This document shows, one piece after another, positions 33,956 to 43,854 of a stretch of DNA of 64,000 bases. This DNA is from Piscinibacter sp047602365 (GTDB lineage: Bacteria > Pseudomonadota > Gammaproteobacteria > Burkholderiales > Burkholderiaceae_C). The DNA is taken from the NCBI GenBank assembly GCA_047602365.1, contig JASGHM010000002.1:2046001-2110000 (forward strand), read 5' to 3'. Below the pieces are notes generated by a model. The model saw nothing but the letters and a program-made list of their open reading frames with translations, did no database searches and was not told where the DNA came from. Position 1 is the first letter of the stretch; each line of letters starts with the position of its first letter. The translations under genes and the position numbers were made by a program.

Positions 33956-34040
33956 GCGACGGACTCTACGCGAAGGGCAAGGGCCGCAAATGGCGAGGGC
34001 CGCTGCGGCAGCGGCCCTCGAACGTGCAGCCGGCGGGGGC

Positions 34041-34367
34041 TCAGGTCTTCTTGGCGACGGCGGGTGCCGCGGCCGGGGCTGGCGCCGATGCCGCACCCGG
34101 CGGAACGAACGGCCCCGGGTCGGCGCAGGCCGGCGTCTCGGTCGGCCTGTTGACGCTCTTGCCCGCCTTGCCGGCCTCGGCCTGGTAGCGCGCGGCCACC
34201 TTGTCCATCGAGCGGCAGAGCTGGAAGTCGGCCACCTTGTTGCCGTGGGCCGTCTTCGCGGCCGCCTCGGCGGCCTTGGCCTTGGCTTCGTCGGACAGCG
34301 GCGGCAGCTTGGCCAGCGCCGTGGCGGCCAGGGTAGAACAGGCGAGTGCGATCAGGAGTGGGCGCAT
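34041..34367 (-). CDS. Small exported protein of the formate dehydrogenase locus
   Basis: 108 aa. A signal peptide (about 1-19, ATALAK) precedes a helical Ala/Lys-rich region with two cysteines (FQLCRSMDKVAARYQ and TPACADPG), perhaps a disulfide, and a Pro/Ala-rich tail. I recognise no named family. It sits 20 bases after the gamma subunit gene and 85 before fdhD, which argues for a periplasmic accessory role in formate oxidation. Confidence 0.7.
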   Translation of the reverse strand: MRPLLIALACSTLAATALAKLPPLSDEAKAKAAEAAAKTAHGNKVADFQLCRSMDKVAARYQAEAGKAGKSVNRPTETPACADPGPFVPPGAASAPAPAAAPAVAKKT

Positions 34368-34387
34368 GGTCGTTCGGCGTCGTGGGT

Positions 34388-35497
34388 TCAGGTCTGGGCC
34401 GCGGTCACGCCGCTGCCCGCCGGGGTGCTGCGCTGCGCCGGGATCTTGCCGGCTCGGATGTCGTCGTACCAGAGTTCGTGGTGCTCCTTGGCCCAGCCCT
34501 CGTCGACGTAGCCGGTGCGCATCGCCCGGTAGGCGCCGTGCATGCCGACCGTGCCCATGTAGATGTGGCCGAGGAACATCGTCATCATCACGATGGTCGC
34601 GACCGCGTGGATCATGTGCGCCACCTGCATGTCGCCGCGCGAGTAGGCGAGGCCGGGGATCAGCTTGTCGAGCACCAGCCCGGAGCCGATGACGACAAGG
34701 CCGAGCACGAACACGCCGCCCCAGAACAGCAGCTTCTCGCCGCCGTTGAAGCGGTGCGACGGCACCTCGTGTTCGCCGAGCAGGCCACCGCCCTTGACCA
34801 GCCAGTTGAGGTCGGACTTGTTCGGGATGTTGTCGCGCACGAAGGTGACGATCACCACCACCAGCGACACCGCGAACAGCGGCCCGGCGAAGTTGTGCGC
34901 CGTCTTCAGCGCATAGGTCAACCAGCCGAACAGCGCTGAGCCGATCACCGGCAGCAGGAAGAACTTGCCGAAGGCCATCACGATGCCGGAGACGGCCAGC
35001 ACGACGAAGGCGATCGCGTTGGCCCAATGCGCGCTGCGTTCGAACGGCGTGAAACGTTCGACCTGGCGGCCGGTGTCGGGCTCGTGGCCGCCGAGCGTTC
35101 CCTTGCGCCAGTAGAACAATCCGATCGCGCCGCCGATGATCAGCAGCAGCGCGCCGCCATAGGGAATGATCCAGCGGTTGCGCACCTGACGCCAGGCTTC
35201 GCCGGCGTTGGTGAACATCGAGCCGGGGTACTGCACGAAGGGCTGGATCAGCACGCCCTTCTCGGCCCCCGGCAGCGAGCTGTAGCCGGCGTTGTTGCCG
35301 GAGTCGCGCACGGCGCGCCAGAACGGCGCGTTGTTGCCCGGCTGCGACTTGCTGCGTTCGGCGTTGCTCTCGTCGGCACGCGGCAGCGTCGCGGCATCCG
35401 CGGCCGGCGCCTTGGCCGCCGGGTCGGCCTGCGCCAGCACCAGCCCGGACCAGCCCAGCGTCGCCGCCAGGAGCAATGTGCGCATCACGCGGTGCAT
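34388..35497 (-). CDS. Formate dehydrogenase gamma subunit (cytochrome b556)
   Basis: 369 aa. The N-terminus has a signal-like helix (ending VLAQADP) and a polar periplasmic stretch of about 85 residues. Further membrane helices then carry haem-ligand candidates: SAHWANAIAF, KTAHNFAGPLF, AHMIHAVATIV and FLGHIYMG. The subunit takes electrons from the beta subunit and reduces quinone. The extended N-terminus is longer than E. coli FdnI/FdoI and resembles beta-proteobacterial forms. It follows the small lipoprotein gene by 25 bases. Confidence 0.9.
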   Translation of the reverse strand: MHRVMRTLLLAATLGWSGLVLAQADPAAKAPAADAATLPRADESNAERSKSQPGNNAPFWRAVRDSGNNAGYSSLPGAEKGVLIQPFVQYPGSMFTNAGEAWRQVRNRWIIPYGGALLLIIGGAIGLFYWRKGTLGGHEPDTGRQVERFTPFERSAHWANAIAFVVLAVSGIVMAFGKFFLLPVIGSALFGWLTYALKTAHNFAGPLFAVSLVVVIVTFVRDNIPNKSDLNWLVKGGGLLGEHEVPSHRFNGGEKLLFWGGVFVLGLVVIGSGLVLDKLIPGLAYSRGDMQVAHMIHAVATIVMMTMFLGHIYMGTVGMHGAYRAMRTGYVDEGWAKEHHELWYDDIRAGKIPAQRSTPAGSGVTAAQT

Positions 35498-35522
35498 GGC
35501 TTCTCCTCGCTTCGCAACAAGC

Positions 35523-35753
35523 TCACTTCTGCGCCGGGGCGCGCGAGTACTCGTTCTGGCCCTGGGCGCGGGTCTTCATCTGTGTCTCCCAGCTGGCCTG
35601 GTCGCCGGCCTTCCAGCCGCCGGTGACGAACTCGTTCTGGGCCGCGTCCCAGGGCTTGCTGTCGGACTTCTTCGTCGCCGCGGTCTGCGGCTTCTCGCCG
35701 CAGGCCGCCAGGCCGGCAGCCAGTGCGAGGACGATCAGGACACGCTGCATCAT
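35523..35753 (-). CDS. Small lipoprotein in the formate dehydrogenase operon
   Basis: 76 aa. Lipobox LAAC gives a lipid-modified Cys near residue 18. The mature part is short and polar (EKPQTAATKKSDSKPWDAAQ), with no recognised domain. The first of two consecutive ATGs (35753) overlaps the beta subunit stop in an ATGA quartet, so it is translationally coupled. The place between the beta and gamma subunit genes suggests a role in complex assembly or membrane docking, by inference only. Confidence 0.75.
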   Translation of the reverse strand: MMQRVLIVLALAAGLAACGEKPQTAATKKSDSKPWDAAQNEFVTGGWKAGDQASWETQMKTRAQGQNEYSRAPAQK

Positions 35754-36382
35754 GACTTGGTGGGCTCCGTCTTCGGTTGCGCCGCACCGCCCGCGGCGGG
35801 CTTGCCGTAGGCCGTGCCCCAGCCCCAGACCTCGGAGCCCTTGCCGCGCGTCAGCACGCGGGTGCGGAAGATGTCGGCCACCACGTCGCCGTCGCCGCCG
35901 AGCAGCGCCTTGGTCGAGCACATCTCGGCGCAGGCCGGCAGCTTGCCTTCGGAGAGGCGGTTGCGGCCGTACTTGTCGAACTCGGCTTCCGAGCCGTTGG
36001 CCTCCGGGCCGCCGGCGCAGAACGTGCACTTGTCCATCTTGCCGCGCAGGCCGAAGGTGCCGTTGGTCGGGAACTGCGGCGCGCCGAACGGGCAGGCGTA
36101 GCTGCAGTAGCCGCAACCGATGCAGGTGTCCTTGTCGTGCAGCACCACGCCCTCGTCGGTGCGGTAGAAGCAGTCGACCGGGCAGACCGCCATGCAGGGC
36201 GCGTCGGAGCAGTGCATGCAGGCCACCGAGATGCTGCGCTCGCCGGGCACGCCGTCGTTGAGCGTGACCACGCGGCGGCGGTTCACGCCCCAGGGCACGT
36301 CGTGCTCGGCCTTGCAGGCGGTGACGCAGCCGTTGCACTCGATGCAGCGCTCGGCATCGCAGATGAACTTCATTCTTGCCAT
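35750..36382 (-). CDS. fdh3B: Formate dehydrogenase beta subunit, four [4Fe-4S] clusters (FDH3 type)
   Basis: 210 aa. It is an electron-transfer ferredoxin subunit. Cysteine sets for four [4Fe-4S] clusters are visible: CDAERCIECNGCVTACKAEH, CMHCSDAPCMAVCP, CIGCGYCSYACPFGAP and CTFC with a later CAEMC. There is no C-terminal membrane helix, unlike E. coli FdnH. The start at 36382 follows the alpha subunit stop by 12 bases and is preceded by GGAGAT. The next gene overlaps by 4 bases. Confidence 0.93.
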   Translation of the reverse strand: MARMKFICDAERCIECNGCVTACKAEHDVPWGVNRRRVVTLNDGVPGERSISVACMHCSDAPCMAVCPVDCFYRTDEGVVLHDKDTCIGCGYCSYACPFGAPQFPTNGTFGLRGKMDKCTFCAGGPEANGSEAEFDKYGRNRLSEGKLPACAEMCSTKALLGGDGDVVADIFRTRVLTRGKGSEVWGWGTAYGKPAAGGAAQPKTEPTKS

Positions 36383-36394
36383 GTCGTGATCTCC

Positions 36395-39374
36395 TTAGGC
36401 CGCGCGCTCGATCTGGCAGAGCGTCGTCTTGGTTTCCTGCATCATCGTCACGCTGTCGTAGCCGTAGGTCGTCGCGGTGTTGACCGACTCGCCACGCACC
36501 ACCGGCGCTGCGCCGTTCGGGTAGTACGGTGCGAGGTCGACCCCGCCCCAGCGGCCGGCGAAGTGGAAGGGCAGGAACACCGTCTCGGCATCGACCCGCT
36601 CGGTGACCAGCGCCTTGACGCGGATGCCCTTGAACTCGGGCACCGCCTGCATCGGCGGCGTTTTCACCCACACGTACTCGCCGTTGCGGATGCCGCGGTC
36701 GTTGGCGACCTTCGGGTTGATCTCGACGAACATGTCCTGCTGCAGTTCGGCCAGCCAGGGGTTGGAACGTGTCTCGTCGCCACCGCCCTCGTACTCGACC
36801 AGGCGGCCGCTGGTCATGATCAGCGGGAAGCTCTTGCCGATCTCCTTGTTCTTCTCCTGCACGGTCTTGTACAGCGTGGGCAGCCGCCAGAACGCCTTCT
36901 TGTCGTCGTGCGTCGGGTACTTGGCGATCATCTCCGGCTTGTTGCTGAACAACGGCTCGCGGTGCTGCGGGATCGGGTCCGGGAAGTTCCAGACGATCGC
37001 CCGCGCCTTGGCGTTGCCGAACGGATGGCAGCCGTGCACCTGCATCGCGACGCGGATGATCCCGCCCGACGGGTCGGTCTTCCAGTTCTTGCCCTCGGCG
37101 GCCTTCTTCTCGGCCTCGGTCAGGTCGTCCCACCAGCCGAGCTTCTTCAGCAGCAGGTGGTCGAACTCGGGGTAGCCGGTGGTCAGGTCGGCGCCCTTGC
37201 TGTGCGAGCCGTCACCGGCCAGCAGCGACTGGCCCTCGCGCTCGACGCCGAAGTTGGCGCGGAAGTTGCCGCCGCCGTCCATCACGTGCTTGCTGGTGTC
37301 GTACAGGTTCGGCGAGCCCGGGTGCTTCAGCTGCGGCGTGCCGTAGCAGGGCCAGGGCAGGCCGAAGTAGTCGCCGTCCAGGTTGTAGCCGGTCTCCTTG
37401 TCGATGCCGCCCTTGGCACGCAGCGTCTTGACGTCGAAGACGTTCATGTTGCGCATGTGCGCCTTCAGGCGCTCGGGGCTCTGGCCGGTGTAGCCGATGG
37501 TCCAGACGCTGGCGTTGATCTCGCGGAGGATGGACTCGGGCTCCGGCTCGTCCATGCCGCCCTTGCCCTTGACCATCTTGTAGTTCTTGACCAGCTCCTT
37601 GTCGAAGCCCAGCTTCTGCGCCAGCTGGTACATGATCATGTGGTCGGTGCGGCTCTCCCACAGCGGCTCGATGACCTGCTCGCGCCACTGGATCGAGCGG
37701 TTCGACGCGGTGCACGAACCGCTGGTCTCGAACTGCGTGGTCGCCGGCAGCAGGTAGACGGCGCGGTTGGGGTTCTGGTCCTCGGCCTTGCCGGGCATCG
37801 CCGCCATCGCGGCGGTGGCGCTGGGGAAGGGATCGACCACGACCATCAGGTCGAGCTTGTCCATCGCCTTCTTCATCTCCAGGCCGCGCGTCTGCGAGTT
37901 CGGCGCATGGCCCCAGAAGAACAGGCCGCGCAGGTTGCTGTCCTGGTCGATCAGCTCGTTCTTCTCGAGCACGCCGTCGATCCAGCGCGACACCGTCATG
38001 CCGGGCTTGGTCATCATGCCCGGCGCGTACTGCTTCTTCATCCACTCGAAGTCGACGTTCCAGGTCTTCGCGAAGTGCTTGAACGAGCCTTCGGCGAGGC
38101 CGTAGTAGCCGGGCAGCGAGTCGGGGTTGGGCCCGACGTCGGTGGCGCCCTGCACGTTGTCGTGGCCGCGGAAGATGTTCGCGCCGCCACCCGAGACGCC
38201 GATGTTGCCCAGCGCCAGCTGCAGGATGCAGGAGGCGCGCACGATCGCGTTGCCGATCGTGTGCTGGGTCTGGCCCATGCACCAGACGATGGTGCTCGGC
38301 CGGTTCTTCGCCATCGTCTCGGCGACCTTGTAGGTGGTCGCCTCGTCGACACCGCAGACCTCCTGGACCTTGTCCGGCGTCCACTTGGCGAGCACCTCGT
38401 CGCGGACCTTGTCCATGCCGTAGACGCGGTCCTCGATGTACTTCTTGTCCTCCCAGCCGTTCTTGAACACGTGGTACAGCACGCCGAACAGGAACGGGAT
38501 GTCGGTGCCCGAGCGGATGCGCACGTACTGGTCGCCCTTCGCCGCCGTGCGCGTGAAGCGCGGGTCGACGACGATCATCTTGCAGCCGTTCTCCTTCGCA
38601 TGCAGCACGTGCAGCATCGACACCGGGTGCGCCTCGGCGGCGTTCGACGCCGATGTAGAGCGCCGCCTTGGCGTTCTGCATGTCGTTGTAGGAGTTGGTC
38701 ATCGCGCCGTAGCCCCAGGTGTTCGCGACGCCCGCGACCGTGGTGCTGTGGCAGATGCGCGCCTGGTGGTCGCAGTTGTTGCTGCCCCACAGGCTCATCC
38801 ACTTGCGCAGCAGGTAGGCCTGCTCGTTGTTGTGCTTGGACGAACCGACCACGAAGATCGAGTCGGGACCGCTCTGCTTGCGCAGCTCGAGCATCTTCGC
38901 GCTGATCTCGTCCAGCGCCTGGTCCCAGGAGATGCGCTGGTACTTGCCGTCGACCAGCTTCATCGGGTACTTGAGGCGGAACTCGCCGTGGCCATGCTCG
39001 CGCACCGCCGCACCCTTGGCGCAGTGGGCGCCGAGGTTGATCGGCGAGTCGAACACCGGCTCCTGGCGCACCCAGACGCCGTTCTCGACCACCGCGTCGA
39101 TCGCGCAGCCCACCGAGCAGTGGCCGCAGACCGTGCGCTTGACGACGACCTTCTTGTCGCCGGCGGCAGCCTTGGCCGGGTCGGCCGCCTGCGCCTTCCT
39201 GACCAGCGAGAGTTGCGACACCGCGATGCCGGCGCCGACGCCGAGGCCGGAGCGGCGCAGGAAGGACCGGCGGTCCATGGTCGGGATCGCGCGCGACACG
39301 CCGCGGGCGAGGCTGGACACCAGCGACGAGCCGGAAGCGGACGCGGCCGACGAGGGTTTGCGCGTGAGCAGCAT
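36395..39374 (-). pseudogene. fdhA: Formate dehydrogenase alpha subunit, broken by one frameshift
   Basis: Catalytic molybdopterin (bis-MGD) subunit, about 992 aa after removing one base. The Tat signal RRSFLRRSG is at about 32-40. The first [4Fe-4S] site is CGHCSVGC with a later AHCAKG. The residue at the metal is Cys in ARICHSTTVAG, so this is a Cys enzyme, not a selenocysteine one. The frame changes at about 38648: ALYIG is followed, after one extra G, by SNAAEAHPVSMLHVLHAKEN in the new frame. The remainder runs intact to the end (GYDSVTMMQETKTTLCQIE). A sequencing insertion is likely. It is exported folded by Tat to the periplasm. Confidence 0.9.
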
Positions 39375-39391
39375 GGGGACTCCTTCGGCGC

Positions 39392-39601
39392 TCAGATGCG
39401 GGTGGTCTGGTAGTAGCGCAGGACGTGCTGCGTGACCTGGTAGCCGCCCTTGGCGTCGTCGACCTCGGGCTTGGCGGCCGTCGCTGTCGGGGCTTCGGCC
39501 GGCGCCTTGGGCAACAGGGCTGCGGCGGCGGCCAGGGCGCCGGCGGTGCCGGCACCGGCGAACACGGTGCGGCGGGAGAGCTTCGGGGTGGGCTTGTCCA
39601 T
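39392..39601 (-). CDS. Small Tat-signal protein of the formate dehydrogenase locus
   Basis: 69 aa. A twin-arginine signal (LSRRTVFAGAGTAGALAAAA) covers the first 30 residues. A short conserved tail follows (DDAKGGYQVTQHVLRYYQTT). Such peptides are regular first genes of formate dehydrogenase operons, described in models as formate dehydrogenase region Tat target. The function is unknown; an assembly or Tat-escort role is a guess. It starts the structural operon and lies 17 bases before the alpha subunit gene. Confidence 0.85.
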   Translation of the reverse strand: MDKPTPKLSRRTVFAGAGTAGALAAAAALLPKAPAEAPTATAAKPEVDDAKGGYQVTQHVLRYYQTTRI

Positions 39602-39636
39602 GGCGGGCTCCTGTGAGCGGTCCAACATAGGTCCTG

Positions 39637-39771
39637 TGCAAGACTTTGCATATCTTAGCCATGCGCCGCACTGTCTCGGGGCGCGGCGAACCCTCGGAAC
39701 AATCTGGCGCGACTGCGACAAGCTGTCGCGCCACCGCGCCGGCGGCCCGGGGGAATGCGGCGTCTGTGCCA
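39637..39771. promoter_or_regulatory. Divergent control region of the fdh operon and its regulator
   Basis: Three signals lie between the small Tat gene (minus) and the response regulator (plus). A 14-base dyad TGCAA-N4-TTGCA is at 39637-39650. A nested dyad with 9-base arms, TGGCGCGAC (39705-39713) and GTCGCGCCA (39725-39733), also holds inner arms GCGACA/TGTCGC. On the minus strand 39771-39756 reads TGGCAC-N7-GCA, which has -24/-12 sigma-54 spacing but a poor -12 element (CCGCA instead of TTGCA). The dyads are clear; the functions are inferred. Confidence 0.5.
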
Positions 39772-39800
39772 CAGTAGCGCGCTCGTCCCGTCCCGTTCCG

Positions 39801-41204
<1,404 letters not shown>

Positions 41205-41220
41205 CCCCCGCGCCGACGGC

Positions 41221-43209
41221 ATGCAGCGCCGCTTCCGCGACCTGCCCATCCGCGGCAAGCTGCTGGCGATGGTGCTGGTGCCGCTGGCGGTGGTGCTGCC
41301 GCTGCTGGGCATCATCCTGCTGGTCTGGGCCGACCTCGCCTTCGACCGCCTGCTGATCACCAAGGTGCGCGCCGACCTGGCCGTGGCCAACGGCTACTTC
41401 GAGCGTGTGCTCGGCGAGGTGGGCGCCAGCGCCGGCACGCTGGCCGACTCGAACGCACTGCACCTCGCGCTGGCGAAGCCGGCCGGCACGCTGGTGCCGC
41501 TGCTGCAGCGCTTCAAGGCCCGCGAAGGCCTGGACTTCGTCAACCTGCGCCGCGACGACGGCACGCTGCTGGCCACCGACTTCGCGCCCGCGCCCGACGG
41601 CGGCGGCGCGGCGGCGTTCCGGCCGCCGCAGGGCGCGCCGCGGCACGGCACGATCGAGGTGCTGTCGGTCGAGGAGATGCGCCAGCTCGCGCCGGCGCTG
41701 CTGCCGCGCGTGGCCGTGCCGCTGGTGCCGACGCGCAACGCGGCGCCGACCACACGGGCGCAGGAGGAGCGCGCGATGGTGGTGGTCGCCGTCGCGCCGG
41801 TGATCGCGCCCGACGGGCGCCGCCTCGGCTACGTGCAGGCCGGCGTGCTGCTCAACCGCAACCTGCCCTTCATCGACCACATCAACCAGATCGTCTACCC
41901 CGAGGGCTCGCTGCCCTTCGGCAGCCAGGGCACGGCGACGCTGTTCCTCGACGACGTGCGCATCAGCACCAACGTGCGGCTGTTCAGCGACGACCCGGCC
42001 AACCGTGCGATCGGCACGCGCGTCTCGCAGACGGTGCGCGACGCGGTGCTCGGCCGCGGCAGTACCTGGCTGGACCGCGCCTTCGTGGTCAGCGACTGGT
42101 ACGTCTCCGGCTACCAGCCGCTGGCCGACGGCGCCGGGCAGCGGGTGGGCATGCTCTATGTCGGCTTCCTCGAACGGCCGTTCACGCTGCTGAAGTACGG
42201 CGCGCTGGCCGCCATCGGGCTGATCTTCTTCGCGGTGATGATCGCCGCGGCGCTGCTCTCGCTGCGCGGTGCGCGCGGCATCTTCCGGCCGATCGAGCAG
42301 ATGGCGCAGACCATGCAGCGTGTCGAGACCGGCGAGATGGACTCGCGGGTCGGCCGCGTCGAGAGCCACGACGAGATCGGCCAGCTCGCCGGCCACCTCG
42401 ACCACCTGCTCGACACGATCGCCGACAAGACCCGCGCGCTGGAGCGCTGGAACGCCGAGCTCGACGCCAAGGTGGCCGAGCGCACGCGCGAGCTGCAGGC
42501 GGCGCAGCAGCAGCTGGTGCGCAGCGAGAAGCTGGCGGCGGTGGGCCAGCTGACCGCCAGCATCGCGCACGAGGTCAACAACCCGATCGCGGTGATCCAG
42601 GGCAACCTCGACCTGGCGCGCGAGCTGCTGGGCGACGATGCAAGACGTGTCGGCAGCGAGCTGCGCCTGGTCGACGAGCAGGTCGAGCGCATGCGGCTGA
42701 TCGTCACCCAGCTGCTGCAGTTCGCCCGCCCCAACGAGTTCGCCGGCTACGTCGACAACGTCGACACCGCGCAGGCGCTGGACAGCTGCCTGGTGCTGGT
42801 GGCGCACCTGCTGTCGCGCACGAACATCGTGCTGGTCCGGCAGCTGCACGCGACGCACCTGCCGGCGATCAACCGCAACGAGCTGCAGCAGGTGGTGGTC
42901 AACCTGCTGGTCAACGCGATCCACGCGATGCCCGAGGGCGGCACCTTGACGCTGACGACATCCGACGCCGGCGACGAGCGGGTCGAGATCGCCATCGCCG
43001 ACACCGGCGGCGGCCTGGCACCGGAGCTGCTGGCCGAACTGTTCCAGCCCTTCGTCACTCGCAAGAAGGACGGCACCGGCCTCGGCCTGTGGATCAGCCG
43101 CGGCATCGTCGAGCGCTACGGCGGCGACATCCGCGCCGCCAACCGCGACGACGGGCTGGCCGGCGCGGTGTTCACGGTGGTGCTGCGGGTCGACGGCAAG
43201 GTCGGCTGA
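41221..43209 (+). CDS. Membrane sensor histidine kinase, partner of the NtrC-family regulator
   Basis: 662 aa. Two membrane helices (about 14-36 and 326-348) enclose a periplasmic double-Cache-like sensor of about 285 residues. HAMP (about 350-400), a coiled coil, HisKA with SIAHEVNNPIAV (His450) and HATPase (VVNLLVNAIHAMPEGG, IADTGGGLAPE, GTGLGLWISRGI) follow. The kinase core resembles NtrB/DctB-type kinases that pair with NtrC-family regulators. It begins 16 bases after the regulator stop. The periplasmic ligand is unknown; formate or a related small acid is a fair guess from the location between the two fdh gene sets. Confidence 0.9.
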   Translation: MQRRFRDLPIRGKLLAMVLVPLAVVLPLLGIILLVWADLAFDRLLITKVRADLAVANGYFERVLGEVGASAGTLADSNALHLALAKPAGTLVPLLQRFKAREGLDFVNLRRDDGTLLATDFAPAPDGGGAAAFRPPQGAPRHGTIEVLSVEEMRQLAPALLPRVAVPLVPTRNAAPTTRAQEERAMVVVAVAPVIAPDGRRLGYVQAGVLLNRNLPFIDHINQIVYPEGSLPFGSQGTATLFLDDVRISTNVRLFSDDPANRAIGTRVSQTVRDAVLGRGSTWLDRAFVVSDWYVSGYQPLADGAGQRVGMLYVGFLERPFTLLKYGALAAIGLIFFAVMIAAALLSLRGARGIFRPIEQMAQTMQRVETGEMDSRVGRVESHDEIGQLAGHLDHLLDTIADKTRALERWNAELDAKVAERTRELQAAQQQLVRSEKLAAVGQLTASIAHEVNNPIAVIQGNLDLARELLGDDARRVGSELRLVDEQVERMRLIVTQLLQFARPNEFAGYVDNVDTAQALDSCLVLVAHLLSRTNIVLVRQLHATHLPAINRNELQQVVVNLLVNAIHAMPEGGTLTLTTSDAGDERVEIAIADTGGGLAPELLAELFQPFVTRKKDGTGLGLWISRGIVERYGGDIRAANRDDGLAGAVFTVVLRVDGKVG

Positions 43210-43218
43210 CGCGGCGCG

Positions 43219-43854
43219 CTACTGCTCCAGCAGGTCGAAACCCTGCATCTCCACCTGCACGAAGGCACGGGTCAGGTCGGCCAGCGCCGCGTAGAGCCGC
43301 GCGCGCGGGTGCGCCTGCACCGCGTCGCACAGCGTCTCGACCCAGGGCTGCACATGGGCACGGAAGAAGCGCCGCTGCCGCTCGAGGTTGCACACCGCGA
43401 CGTCGTCGCCGGCGATCAGGTAGCGCATCACCTCGAACACCGCAGCGATGTGGTCCTCGGTCTCGCCGCGGGTCTCGTCGCGCGCCAGGCCGAGCGCGGC
43501 CAGCTCGTCGCGCAACACCGCCAGCGGCTTCTCGTTGAGGAAGCCGCTCAGGTAGTACGAACCATAGAGGAACACCTCGGGCTTGCCGACGCCGAGGAAC
43601 AGCGAGTCGTACTCCTGCGCCGCCGCGGCGAGCGTGCTGGCGCGCATCGCCGCCACCAGGGCGGCCCAGGGTGCTTCGAGGAAAGCACCCTGCTGCGGCG
43701 CCTGCGTCACCGCGACGCGGAACTGCTCGAGCAACGCCGCGTCGGGCGCCGCCATCCACAGCCGCGCCAGCAGGCCGTACAGCTCGGCGCGTGCCAGTTC
43801 TTCGCTGTCGTCGGCCGTCGCGAAGCTCAAGGCGGTCAGCTTGTCGTCGCTCAT
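43219..43854 (-). CDS. TorD/DmsD-family molybdoenzyme chaperone
   Basis: 211 aa, all helical. It matches the Tat-proofreading chaperone family that holds molybdoenzyme precursors until the cofactor is inserted: AQEYDSLFLGVGKPEVFLYG and SYYLSGFLNEKPLAVLRDEL. The substrate is probably the alpha subunit of the formate dehydrogenase in this locus. The ATG overlaps the stop of the poly-ferredoxin gene (ATGA). It converges on the kinase gene with 9 bases between stops. Confidence 0.87.
   Translation of the reverse strand: MSDDKLTALSFATADDSEELARAELYGLLARLWMAAPDAALLEQFRVAVTQAPQQGAFLEAPWAALVAAMRASTLAAAAQEYDSLFLGVGKPEVFLYGSYYLSGFLNEKPLAVLRDELAALGLARDETRGETEDHIAAVFEVMRYLIAGDDVAVCNLERQRRFFRAHVQPWVETLCDAVQAHPRARLYAALADLTRAFVQVEMQGFDLLEQ

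Noticed and set aside
36395..39374. Possible selenocysteine TGA in formate dehydrogenase alpha
   Set aside because: The position that holds Sec in E. coli is a normal Cys codon (ARICHSTTVAG). The break in the frame is an indel far downstream, not an in-frame TGA.
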